Origin: Pseudobutyrivibrio sp. 49
GTDB taxonomy: Bacteria; Bacillota; Clostridia; Lachnospirales; Lachnospiraceae
NCBI RefSeq assembly: GCF_900100545.1
Contig: NZ_FNDP01000013.1
Coordinates: 19,610 to 83,609, forward strand
DNA length: 64,000 nucleotides
Reading direction: 5' to 3'
Position numbers and translations under genes: made by a program. Shown here piece by piece: positions 55,885 through 63,816 of this stretch (its first letter is position 1; every line of letters starts with the position of its first letter). The notes below the pieces were generated by a model. That model searched no databases, was not told the DNA's origin, and saw nothing but the letters and a program-made list of their open reading frames with translations.

Positions 55885-56604
55885 TTAAAAACCCTTTGTT
55901 CTTGCCAGATAATCTGAATATCCGTCACAGAAGGTTTTATACTTCTGTCTGCTAATCATAACAGATTCACCGTCCTGAAGAATCACATCTGTATGGCTAA
56001 AGGAATCTATGTATTTCATATTTACCAAAAATGATTTATGACATCTAAAGAAAAACTTTGGAGAAACTCTCTCTTCTATTGCAGACAAAGTCTCGTTGCA
56101 TTCTATTGCATCATCCTTGTTTATACAATGAATAATACTCTTTTTTCCATTTCCCTCTACAAAGGAAATCTGATTTTCTTTAATGTAATGGTTAACACCC
56201 TCCGCCTTTATTGCAAGAGTATTGTCACTGTTCAAGCTGTTATAGTAATCATCCATTGCCGAATACAGCTTTTCCTTGTTAATTGGCTTCACCAAAAATC
56301 TAAAGGCTGCAACCTCAAAGGTATCATAAACTATACTAGTGTAACTACTAAGGAATATTATGGTAACTTCGGAATTTATCTTTCGAATTTCTCTGGCAAT
56401 GCTCATACCATCCTTACCTTTGTTTTCAAATTGATAATCAAGAAAAATAAGATCAAAATCTGTTACTTCTTTTAGCAGACTCTCACCGCTTTCAAACTGC
56501 TTGGCAGTGTAGTCCACATCTTTTGCCATACAATAATCAAAAAGTGCCTTATCAGTTTCTTTTCTCATGAATTCTGAATCATCACATATTGCAACTCTAA
56601 TCAT
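55885..56604 (-). CDS. AgrA/LytTR-type response regulator
   Basis: A 239-residue regulator. Receiver with intact Asp pair (CDDSEF), phosphoacceptor Asp56 in LIFLDYQF and Lys in FLVKPINKEKL; then a LytTR DNA-binding domain (about 130-235, FFRCHKSFLVNMKYIDSF). LytTR proteins bind pairs of direct repeats about 21-22 nt apart. It follows the AgrC-like kinase by about 18 nt and precedes the lantibiotic operon, but the lan promoters carry an OmpR-type element. A likely target is the repeat pair at 58573-58603. Confidence 0.93.
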   Translation of the reverse strand: MIRVAICDDSEFMRKETDKALFDYCMAKDVDYTAKQFESGESLLKEVTDFDLIFLDYQFENKGKDGMSIAREIRKINSEVTIIFLSSYTSIVYDTFEVAAFRFLVKPINKEKLYSAMDDYYNSLNSDNTLAIKAEGVNHYIKENQISFVEGNGKKSIIHCINKDDAIECNETLSAIEERVSPKFFFRCHKSFLVNMKYIDSFSHTDVILQDGESVMISRQKYKTFCDGYSDYLARTKGF

Positions 56605-56622
56605 AATAATTCTCCCATCCTG

Positions 56623-57927
56623 CTAGTCAAATACGAATGTTATCTTCGAACTAAAGCGCCCATTATCAAAATTGATTTGCATATTTCCATTGTATTTTTC
56701 CGCCACTTTTTCAATATTCTGTAATCCAAAGCCATGGATTGTTTTCTCTTCCTTAGTGGTTGCAATCTTATTGCTGTTTATGATACATACATCACCACTA
56801 GGATTATCTGTGCATAAAACCCACATCTTCTTCTTTAATATAGAATTAATATGGATTGTCTTTTCTCCATCAATCTTCTCACAGGCTTCGATGGCGTTGT
56901 CCAAAACGTTGGAAAGCACCACAACCATGTCTACATCCTTAACTTTTTCCGCTGGTATAAAGCCCTCAAAAACAATATTAGTATTGTACTGTGCCGCCTT
57001 TGTATCCTTGGCACTTAAGATGGCATCAGCCATGAAATTTCCTGTATCGTACTTTGGTCTAAGCTGAGCACAAATCTCCTGCATTTCTTCAATATAAGAA
57101 GATGCCTTTTCGTTTTTACCCTCGTTTATCATTACATGCAAAACAATAAGTAAATTCTTTATATCATGTCTGAATTTCTTCGTCTGATTATCCTTCTCGA
57201 TAAGTTCGTTATAATAATCAGTGGTCTGTTTCATCTGGTCTTCAAGAAGAAAATTTATGTCCTCAAGAAAATTCTTTTTCTCTGTTATAACTATTACCTT
57301 TATAATCAGCAAAACCGTTGAAACAACCACTATTCCCATTATTATTCTGATAAATGTTTCAAACTCATCAGATCTGAATATCAAAGCTTCCAATATACCT
57401 ATTGTAAATAAGATAATAATTAAGTGGATATGGTCGATGGATGACAAATCTGCTATCCAAATTTTAAAGATATTTCTCTTTCTAAGCATCAACAGAATTA
57501 AAGAAACTATCAAAAAAAATACTGCGCCAATTATTTCCGTTAAATGACTATATTCATATGGAATTGTCCACACTCTGTCAAATATTAATGAAATGTTATA
57601 ACCAATAAAAGAAGTCAACTCTACAAAGAAAGCAATAATTGTTAAATTTTTAGGTTTCAGGTCGTAAAAAGAACTGAGAAGAACTCCCGATTTAAAGAAT
57701 ACAAGAACAGTAAAAAACATAGCTGCTACCATTGAACTACTGTCTTCTACCACCACATACATATACCCAACCAATATTAATAGATATACCAGTAACTTAG
57801 CTGCAAAATCCCATATTCTAAACTTTTTAGGTGCTATATTTAGGAAATGCTTTACTAATATATTTACATTACAAAGCTCCAATAAACTCCAAATAATAAT
57901 TATTATGATTCCTACTAAGTGTGTCAT
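56623..57927 (-). CDS. AgrC-like sensor histidine kinase
   Basis: About 434 residues; ATG 57927 is preferred over TTG 57942 because GGGAG lies 4 nt upstream. Six or seven membrane helices in the first 215 residues are followed by a coiled linker, the phosphoacceptor KKFRHDIKNLL, and a GHKL ATPase with N-box LDNAIEACEK and HGFGLQNI. Kinases of this type usually sense secreted peptides. It pairs with the LytTR regulator 18 nt downstream. Confidence 0.92.
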   Translation of the reverse strand: MTHLVGIIIIIIWSLLELCNVNILVKHFLNIAPKKFRIWDFAAKLLVYLLILVGYMYVVVEDSSSMVAAMFFTVLVFFKSGVLLSSFYDLKPKNLTIIAFFVELTSFIGYNISLIFDRVWTIPYEYSHLTEIIGAVFFLIVSLILLMLRKRNIFKIWIADLSSIDHIHLIIILFTIGILEALIFRSDEFETFIRIIMGIVVVSTVLLIIKVIVITEKKNFLEDINFLLEDQMKQTTDYYNELIEKDNQTKKFRHDIKNLLIVLHVMINEGKNEKASSYIEEMQEICAQLRPKYDTGNFMADAILSAKDTKAAQYNTNIVFEGFIPAEKVKDVDMVVVLSNVLDNAIEACEKIDGEKTIHINSILKKKMWVLCTDNPSGDVCIINSNKIATTKEEKTIHGFGLQNIEKVAEKYNGNMQINFDNGRFSSKITFVFD

Positions 57928-58003
57928 TTTTCTCCCAATCAACCTGATGTAACATTTTTAAAATCTTGGTAATTATTGTATAACAATTTTCGTAATTTTT
58001 AAA

Positions 58004-58035
58004 TAAAAAAAGCTGAAATCGTTGCGATTTCAGCT
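58004..58035 (-). terminator. Terminator after the 106-residue gene
   Basis: Minus strand: 11-bp stem AGCTGAAATCG/CGATTTCAGCT with a short loop and a T-run, 66 nt past the stop. Transcription of the small unit therefore largely stops before the kinase gene. Confidence 0.9.
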
Positions 58036-58100
58036 TTACATGGTTCCTCTTATATAAACGTCAGTTATGAGGTAATCTTCCTCTAAATTCATTAATCGAA

Positions 58101-58421
58101 TTAAGCAATATTTGCTCTTTGACAACTCTTTTCTTTATACTTACCTAAAAGGAATTCATCGATTTCTTTTAAATTTTTCTGTAACTCTTCCTTTGAAGTC
58201 TCTAGTCTAACTCTGAAGGATGGCCATACCGTAAGTTTATTTAAAGCTTCTTCTGTATCTATTTTTTCATATATTTCACAAATTTCATCTTTAAATTTAA
58301 CCACGATATTGCCATCATAATTTTTCTCTTTATCAAGAAATTCCTCGAATAATTCTTTTCGTTCACATACTTTTTTATTCGAATAATTAAAAACTAGCTC
58401 TTCGTGCTCTAATACTAAAAT
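58101..58421 (-). CDS. Hypothetical 106-residue protein with probable ATT start
   Basis: The frame is open upstream of the usual GTG call at 58304. An AGGAGG ribosome site (58431-58436) lies 9 nt before an ATT codon at 58421, and no ATG, GTG or TTG stands in that position. The same SD-to-start distance occurs at the peptide gene just upstream. Translation from ATT gives a hydrophilic, acidic protein (start LVLEHEELVFNYSNKK; FEEFLDKEKNYDG; end KEKSCQRANIA) without membrane segments. The family is unrecognised. If the GTG is used it would be 67 residues but without a ribosome site. It may process or carry the tiny peptide. Confidence 0.6.
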   Translation of the reverse strand: MLVLEHEELVFNYSNKKVCERKELFEEFLDKEKNYDGNIVVKFKDEICEIYEKIDTEEALNKLTVWPSFRVRLETSKEELQKNLKEIDEFLLGKYKEKSCQRANIA

Positions 58422-58445
58422 TTTAAAATACCTCCTATCATTTTA

Positions 58446-58487
58446 TTAGTGACCGCCGCCACCTTTTCCACCCAACCAAACTGGCAT
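58446..58487 (-). CDS. Tiny Gly-rich peptide MPVWLGGKGGGGH (13 residues)
   Basis: ATG at 58487 with a strong GGAGG 9 nt upstream (58497-58501) and stop TAA, then the AGGAGG of the next gene. The translated peptide has an aromatic/hydrophobic head (VWL) and a Lys-flanked glycine run ending in His. Position, strong ribosome site and promoter repeats make translation plausible. It might be a signal peptide, a RiPP precursor or a leader peptide for the next gene. No match to a known family is claimed. Confidence 0.5.
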   Translation of the reverse strand: MPVWLGGKGGGGH

Positions 58488-58572
58488 ATGTCGTGTCCTC
58501 CTTTCATTTAGTTTCTTATGTCCTTGCCTTATGTGTATATAATATACAAATATATTTCTTTTTTTATTTTCA

Positions 58573-58603
58573 GAGTGAATGGTATGATTTCGGGAGTGAA
58601 TGG
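58573..58603 (-). promoter_or_regulatory. LytTR-type direct repeats in the promoter of the peptide unit
   Basis: Perfect 10-bp direct repeats, CCATTCACTC on the minus strand (58573-58582 and 58594-58603), with 21-nt period (11-nt gap). That is the geometry bound by AgrA-like LytTR regulators. AT-rich -10 candidates (TATATT, TATTAT) lie about 25-35 nt downstream, before the peptide gene. The terminator of the ABC genes ends directly beside them. Confidence 0.7.
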
Positions 58604-58632
58604 AAAAAATGGCACTGCAAATTTGCAGTGCC
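58604..58632 (-). terminator. Terminator of the marR-ABC-ABC operon
   Basis: Minus strand: perfect 9-bp stem GGCACTGCA/TGCAGTGCC, loop AATT, followed by ATTTTTT, 8 nt after the last stop. Confidence 0.92.
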
Positions 58633-58639
58633 ATCCAAT

Positions 58640-60550
58640 TTATGCATTTTGAATCTTTCCAGTATAGAGTTGATAATACTTTCCGCCTTCGCCAATGAGC
58701 TCATCATGACTTCCGCGCTCGATGATTCTACCCTGGTCAAGAACCATGATACAGTCCGAATTGCGGATAGTAGAAAGTCTGTGAGCGATAACAAAGGTTG
58801 TACGTCCGTGCATCAGCTTATCCATACCATCCTGTACAATCTTCTCTGTACGTGTATCGATAGAAGATGTAGCCTCATCAAGAATAAGTACTGGTGGATC
58901 TGCGATAGCAGCTCGAGCAATAGCAAGAAGCTGTCTCTGACCCTGTGAAAGGTTTCCACCATCACCCTTGATTACGGTGTCGTAACCCTGTGGCAATCTA
59001 CGGATGAAGCTATCTGCGTTTGCAAGCTTAGCTGCTGCAATAACCTCTTCTTCTGTAGCATCCAGCTTACCGTATCGGATATTGTCTGCAATAGTACCTG
59101 TAAAAAGGTGAGTATCCTGAAGTACAATACCAAGTGACTTACGCAAATCAGCCTTCTTAATCTTATTAATATTGATTCCATCGTAACGAATCTTACCATC
59201 AGCGATATCATAGAATCTACTAATAAGATTTGTGATTGTAGTCTTACCTGCTCCAGTAGCACCAACAAAGGCAATTTTCTGACCTGGAGTAGCAAAAAGC
59301 TTGATGTTGTGAAGTACTGGCTTGTCTGGGTTGTAACTAAAGTCAACATCGTCGAATACTATGTCACCAGTGAGCTTAACGTATGTTGTTGTGCCCTCAG
59401 CTTTGTGATAATGCTTCCAAGCCCACATACCTGTACGCTCTTCACATTCTACGATTTCTCCGTTAACTTCCTTGGCGTTTACAAGCATTACATAGCCATC
59501 ATCTGCCTCTGGCTCCTCATCGATAAGCTCAAATACACGCTCAGCACCAGCCATAGCAAGTACGATAGACTGAAACTGCTGTGAAATCTGATTTACAGGC
59601 ATATTGAAGGCTCTGTTAAACTGAAGGAATGCTGCAAGACCACCAAGTGTAAGTCCTGTCCAACCATTTATAGCAAGCACACCACCTACTACGGCACAAG
59701 CAAGGTAACTGATATTACCCATCTGCATGTTTACAGGGCCGATACAGTTTGCAAGGCGATTTGCTTTGTATGCATTGTCGTAAAGTTCTTCATTAAGCTC
59801 GTTGAACTTCTCCATTACTTCTTCTTCATGGCAGAATACCTTTACAACCTTCTGACCATTCATAATCTCTTCGATATTACCATTTACTGCACCAAGAGCC
59901 TTCTGCTGCTTTCTGAAATAGCTACCAGAACGACCAGCTACAGCTGCTGTTGTAAAGGTAATAAGGGCAATCATAATGATAGTTACGACTGTAAGTGGCC
60001 AAGATGTAAGCACCATATATGTGAATACAGTTACGATAGTGATTGCACTGTTGAGAATCTGTGGGAAACTCTGTGAAATCATCTGGCGCATTGTATCAAT
60101 ATCGTTGGTGTAGATTGACATTACATCACCATGTGGGTGTGTATCGAAGTAGCGAATTGGCAAATCCTCCATCTTCTCAAACATGTCATCTCTAAGGGAA
60201 CGAAGTGTACCCTGACCTACGAAAATCATTACGTAGTTGTAAACAAAGGTAGCTATTGCACCGATTGTATAGTAAGCAATAAGCTCTTTAATAGCTGCTG
60301 CAAGTGGTCCAAAATCTGTGCTACCAGACTTGAGCATTGGCACGATATAGGAATCAATAAGAGTCTGCATAAAGGCAGTTCCCTTTGCGTTGCAAATAAC
60401 CGCAGTAAAAATTCCTGTAACTACAACTATCAGATGAAGCCAGTAATTGGCTCCGATGTATTTAAACAGGCGGCCAAGGACGCCTCTTCTTTTAGCCTTC
60501 TGCTCTGCTGTCAGTTTAGGAACTGCTCCTGGTTGTGGTCCTCTAGGCAT
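58640..60550 (-). CDS. Heterodimeric ABC exporter subunit, canonical ATPase
   Basis: A 636-residue half-exporter: six-helix domain (about 30-330), insertion of about 50 residues before the ATPase, Walker A GATGAGKTT, signature LSQGQRQLLA and Walker B VLILDEATSSID with intact catalytic Glu. It overlaps the preceding ABC gene by 8 nt. With the latter it makes a two-gene exporter under a MarR regulator, the usual arrangement of multidrug pumps in Firmicutes. Confidence 0.94.
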   Translation of the reverse strand: MPRGPQPGAVPKLTAEQKAKRRGVLGRLFKYIGANYWLHLIVVVTGIFTAVICNAKGTAFMQTLIDSYIVPMLKSGSTDFGPLAAAIKELIAYYTIGAIATFVYNYVMIFVGQGTLRSLRDDMFEKMEDLPIRYFDTHPHGDVMSIYTNDIDTMRQMISQSFPQILNSAITIVTVFTYMVLTSWPLTVVTIIMIALITFTTAAVAGRSGSYFRKQQKALGAVNGNIEEIMNGQKVVKVFCHEEEVMEKFNELNEELYDNAYKANRLANCIGPVNMQMGNISYLACAVVGGVLAINGWTGLTLGGLAAFLQFNRAFNMPVNQISQQFQSIVLAMAGAERVFELIDEEPEADDGYVMLVNAKEVNGEIVECEERTGMWAWKHYHKAEGTTTYVKLTGDIVFDDVDFSYNPDKPVLHNIKLFATPGQKIAFVGATGAGKTTITNLISRFYDIADGKIRYDGININKIKKADLRKSLGIVLQDTHLFTGTIADNIRYGKLDATEEEVIAAAKLANADSFIRRLPQGYDTVIKGDGGNLSQGQRQLLAIARAAIADPPVLILDEATSSIDTRTEKIVQDGMDKLMHGRTTFVIAHRLSTIRNSDCIMVLDQGRIIERGSHDELIGEGGKYYQLYTGKIQNA

Positions 60551-62315
60551 TGTCCTTACCTCCTTCCTCGTCTACTTTATCGAAATCACCGCTTCCAGCA
60601 CCTGTCTGCTGCTCGAAAATCTCACGGTAAATCTGATTTCTTGCTAACAATTCATCATGTGTACCAAAATCATCTATCTTTCCATCATCCATAACAATGA
60701 TTCTGTCTGAATCCATAACTGAATTGATTCTCTGAGCAATGATAAGCTTTGTTGTGTTTGGAATCTCCTCACGGAAAGCCTTTCTAATCTTTGCATCAGT
60801 AGCTGTATCTACAGCTGAGGTTGAATCATCAAGAATAAGAATCTTTGGCTTCTTAAGAAGAGCTCTGGCAATACAAAGTCTCTGACGCTGTCCACCGGAT
60901 ACATTTGTACCACCCTGCTCGATGTGTGTGTTGTAACCATCTGGGAACTTCTCGATGAACTCGTCTGCGCAGGCAAGCTTAGCTGCGTGCTTTACTTCTT
61001 CATCTGTAGCGTTCTTATCACCCCAGCGAAGGTTCTCAGCAATAGTTCCAGAGAAAAGAACATTGTTCTGAAGAACCACAGAAACCTCATTTCTGATTGT
61101 CTCCACATCATATTCTTTTACGTTTCTACCACCAACAAGAACCTCGCCCTCGTTTACGTCATAAAGACGAGAAATCATTGAAACAAGGGTAGATTTTGCA
61201 GAACCTGTTCCACCAAGAACACCGATTGTTTCACCTGAACTAATCTCAAGATTTACATGGTCTAATACTGGACGTTCTGCGGTCTTGTTGTAACCGAAAA
61301 CTACATCCTTAAACTTGATAGAGCCATCCTTTACCTCATAAACTGGGTTCTCAGGATTTGTGATTGTACTCTTCTCTTCAAGTACCTCATATATACGCTG
61401 CATGCTGGCAATTGACATTGTTATCATAATGAAAATCATAGCAAAGAACATAAGTGAGAAAAGAATGTTCATACAGTAGCTGAAAAGTGAGAGAAGCTCA
61501 CCAGTTGTAAGTGTGCCATCTAATACTATAAACTTCGCACCAAACCAGCTGATAAGAATGATACATGTATAAACCACTACATTCATAAATGGCATTGTGA
61601 AAGCTACCATCTTCTCAGCTGAAGTTGCTGCCTTGTAAATACCATGGCTGCCCTCTGTAAATTTCTTCTTCTCAAACTGCTCACGTACATATGCCTTAAC
61701 AACACGCATACCAGTGATGTTTTCCTGTACTGACGCATTTAAGGCATCATACTTCTTAAATAAGGTAACAAATAATGGACGTGCCTTTGCCATTACGAAG
61801 CTCATAACCGAAAGTAATACAATCATGGCAACCAAATATATAGAAGCTAAACGCACGTTGATTCTGAATGAAAGAATCATGGCAACTGCTACTGTAACAG
61901 GTGCTCTAAAGCCCATTCGAAGAATCATGATAAACGCATTCTGCACGTTTGTTACATCTGTTGTAAGTCTTGTTACAAGACCTGCTGTAGAGAACTTATC
62001 GATATTCTCAAATGAGAAGGTCTGAATGTTCTCAAACATCTTCTTACGAAGGTTCTTTGCCAAACCGGCTGATGCCTTACTTCCTAAGATTGCACCCATA
62101 ATACCACCGAACAATCCTATTACGGCACATACCAGCATCTGGCCTCCAATGCTATATATTTCTGTAAGGTTACCTTTTTCAACACCCTTATCAACAAGAT
62201 CTGCAATAAGAAGTGGTATAAGCATTTCCATAGCAACCTCAAGAACCATAAAGACAGGAGTCATAATAGCCGCTAGCTTGTACTCTTTAATTTCCTGCAA
62301 TATTCTCTTGACCAA
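60543..62315 (-). CDS. Heterodimeric ABC exporter subunit, degenerate ATPase
   Basis: A 590-residue half-exporter with six helices, Walker A GGTGSAKST (Ala in place of the Gly before Lys), signature VSGGQRQR and Walker B ILILDDSTSAVD (Asp for the catalytic Glu). Both changes mark the weak site typical of the non-hydrolysing half. It starts 4 nt after marR and overlaps the partner gene. Confidence 0.93.
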   Translation of the reverse strand: MVKRILQEIKEYKLAAIMTPVFMVLEVAMEMLIPLLIADLVDKGVEKGNLTEIYSIGGQMLVCAVIGLFGGIMGAILGSKASAGLAKNLRKKMFENIQTFSFENIDKFSTAGLVTRLTTDVTNVQNAFIMILRMGFRAPVTVAVAMILSFRINVRLASIYLVAMIVLLSVMSFVMAKARPLFVTLFKKYDALNASVQENITGMRVVKAYVREQFEKKKFTEGSHGIYKAATSAEKMVAFTMPFMNVVVYTCIILISWFGAKFIVLDGTLTTGELLSLFSYCMNILFSLMFFAMIFIMITMSIASMQRIYEVLEEKSTITNPENPVYEVKDGSIKFKDVVFGYNKTAERPVLDHVNLEISSGETIGVLGGTGSAKSTLVSMISRLYDVNEGEVLVGGRNVKEYDVETIRNEVSVVLQNNVLFSGTIAENLRWGDKNATDEEVKHAAKLACADEFIEKFPDGYNTHIEQGGTNVSGGQRQRLCIARALLKKPKILILDDSTSAVDTATDAKIRKAFREEIPNTTKLIIAQRINSVMDSDRIIVMDDGKIDDFGTHDELLARNQIYREIFEQQTGAGSGDFDKVDEEGGKDNA

Positions 62316-62318
62316 AAT

Positions 62319-62798
62319 CTAATCCTCCTTCTTTTCTTCAACGTAGGATTTGTAATCCATAGCGTTTTTTCTCATTTTTTCAAGGACCTCCACCACAATC
62401 TCTATCTGCTCTGGTGGAATGTCGCTTGTAATATAATCATCAACTGCCAATATCTGAGATTCAGCAAGGTCATTAAACCTTTTCCCCGCCTCAGTGACAA
62501 TGATTTGCTTTTTTCTGCCATCACCATCAACAGGTACCTTGGCAATATACCCACTCTTTTCCAGACTCTGAATCATATCTGCAAGAGTAGACTTTGGAAA
62601 GTGAAATATCTTTTCCAGGTCTTTTTGATAAACTGGCTCAGTCTGACGCTCTAAAAAACCTAACAACCAACCGTTCTTGACGTTGCAGTTTTCTGCATCT
62701 ATCTCGATAACTCCTCGGTTTACAGCTTTTCTAATTTCTCGTGATGTGCAATCAAACATAAAACCCAAATGTCGTCTGCTATCAAAATCAGCAAGCAT
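62319..62798 (-). CDS. MarR-family repressor
   Basis: A 159-residue winged-helix protein: DLEKIFHFPKSTLADMIQSLEKSGYIAKVPVDGDGRKKQIIVTEAGK is the DNA-binding part with wing. First gene of the ABC exporter operon; it probably represses its own promoter through the palindrome just downstream of the -10 box. The effector is unknown, and drug-like molecules are usual for this type. Confidence 0.92.
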   Translation of the reverse strand: MLADFDSRRHLGFMFDCTSREIRKAVNRGVIEIDAENCNVKNGWLLGFLERQTEPVYQKDLEKIFHFPKSTLADMIQSLEKSGYIAKVPVDGDGRKKQIIVTEAGKRFNDLAESQILAVDDYITSDIPPEQIEIVVEVLEKMRKNAMDYKSYVEEKKED

Positions 62799-62822
62799 AA
62801 TTTATACCCCTTTCCCCTGAAT

Positions 62823-62857
62823 TTAGTTCGAATCCGTATAGTCCGACTCCGAACTAA
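62823..62857 (-). promoter_or_regulatory. Probable MarR operator (inverted repeat)
   Basis: Perfect arms TTAGTTCG (62823-62830) and CGAACTAA (62850-62857) separated by 19 nt, immediately downstream of the marR -10 box and before its start codon. Binding here would block transcription of the efflux operon. Confidence 0.7.
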
Positions 62858-62862
62858 TTCAC

Positions 62863-62891
62863 ATTATACACTCTAAAATGTGTTCATTCAA
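62863..62891 (-). promoter_or_regulatory. marR promoter
   Basis: Minus strand: TTGAAT (62886-62891), 17 nt, perfect TATAAT (62863-62868), 65 nt before the marR start. Confidence 0.75.
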
Positions 62892-62954
62892 CAAACAATT
62901 TATAAAAAATCTATTAAAAATTCCCCGAGAGCCTTTTCACGTGGTATAGTAGAC

Positions 62955-62982
62955 AGTGAACTAAGAAAAGAAATAGTTCACT
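62955..62982 (+). promoter_or_regulatory. Probable TetR operator (inverted repeat)
   Basis: Perfect 9-bp arms AGTGAACTA (62955-62963) and TAGTTCACT (62974-62982) with 10 nt between. It starts 4 nt after an extended -10 box TGGTATAGT (62942-62950) that could serve the tetR gene. The arm core TAGTTC is shared with the MarR operator on the other side of the intergenic region. Confidence 0.65.
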
Positions 62983-63065
62983 TATTATGGGTTTTAGACG
63001 ACATCATGTGCTTACTTCATATATATGTGTTTCGAGGGGATAAATAGTAAATAAGGAGTACAAAT

Positions 63066-63626
63066 ATGAGAGAAAGAAGTAAGGATTTAAGAGTTAGAAG
63101 AACTATCAATTCTATCAGACGTGCATTCTTCGAGCTCGTTTTAGAGAAGAATTATAATGAGATCTCTATTACCGAACTTACAGAAAGAGCTGGCATTAAT
63201 AGAAAGACCTTCTATTTGCACTTTTCATCACTTGATGATTTCGTAGCTGAGATTGAAGAAGAGATTGTGGCTGACATTCTCGATCATATCGGCTCTAATG
63301 CAGAAGCATTTGATCTGGCTGGATGTATTACAAACTTTTATTTATACCTGGAGTCATGTAATGAAGTACAGCAGAAGCTTCTTTGCGATGAACACTACTC
63401 ATTCTTCTATGAGTCTGTTACAGAGGGTGTTCTTCGAAGCGTACCATTCTCAAGATTCTTCGAGCGTACAGAATATCCTTCAATCGTACGTTCATACACC
63501 ATCTCTATTACCTTCATTTATAGAGATTGGCTTAAGAGTGGCAAGCAGATTCCATTTGATGTTCTTACAGCACAGGCTAGTAAGATTGTTGAGAATGGAT
63601 ATGCTGGAATTATTAGAAAGAAATAA
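63066..63626 (+). CDS. TetR-family transcriptional regulator
   Basis: A 186-residue protein with N-terminal helix-turn-helix (TINSIRRAFFELVLEKNYNEISITELTERAGINRKTFYLHFSSLDDFV), the hallmark of TetR regulators, and a helical C-domain of the Clostridial TetR_C type. ATAAGGAGTACAAAT before ATG is a good ribosome site. It is divergent from the MarR-ABC operon and has its own palindrome. Targets are unknown; the divergent pump is a candidate. Confidence 0.92.
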   Translation: MRERSKDLRVRRTINSIRRAFFELVLEKNYNEISITELTERAGINRKTFYLHFSSLDDFVAEIEEEIVADILDHIGSNAEAFDLAGCITNFYLYLESCNEVQQKLLCDEHYSFFYESVTEGVLRSVPFSRFFERTEYPSIVRSYTISITFIYRDWLKSGKQIPFDVLTAQASKIVENGYAGIIRKK

Positions 63627-63655
63627 ATCAGAATCAAGAATCCAACTAAAAAGTG

Positions 63656-63701
63656 GCCCGGGTTATCCCAATGTCATTAAGTTAACATTGGGGCCGAGGG
63701 C
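63656..63701. other. Nested inverted-repeat structure
   Basis: CCCAATGT (63667-63674) pairs with ACATTGGG (63685-63692) and is enclosed by GCCCGG (63656-63661) pairing with CC-GA-GGGC (63694-63701). It may be an RNA hairpin at the end of the tetR message or the outer end of an insertion sequence whose transposase ends at 63817. Neither can be decided here. Confidence 0.4.
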
Positions 63702-63712
63702 AAAATGAATTA

Positions 63713-63749
63713 AAGAGGATGTTGGAATAGTTCCTTCATCCTCTTTTTT
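63713..63749 (+). terminator. Terminator after tetR
   Basis: Stem AAGAGGATG/CATCCTCTT with T-run on the plus strand; the A-run on the other side makes it usable in both directions. Confidence 0.85.
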
Positions 63750-63765
63750 CATACTTTTTCCACGT

Positions 63766-63791
63766 CAAAAAGACGGATTAGAATCCGCCTT
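63766..63791 (-). terminator. Terminator after the right-edge gene
   Basis: Minus strand: stem AAGgCGGAT/ATCCGtCTT with loop TCTA, then TTTTT, 25 nt after the stop of the partial transposase-like frame. Confidence 0.75.
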
Positions 63792-63816
63792 ATAATAGCG
63801 TGTAAAATGTAAAGCT

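Noticed and set aside
58446..58634. 62-codon frame ending in the Gly-rich peptide
   Set aside because: Its upstream part runs through the terminator of the ABC operon and the promoter repeats; the internal ATG at 58487 with GGAGG is the credible start.
60131..60694. Plus-strand 187-codon frame
   Set aside because: Antisense to the two overlapping ABC exporter genes; no promoter or ribosome site found.
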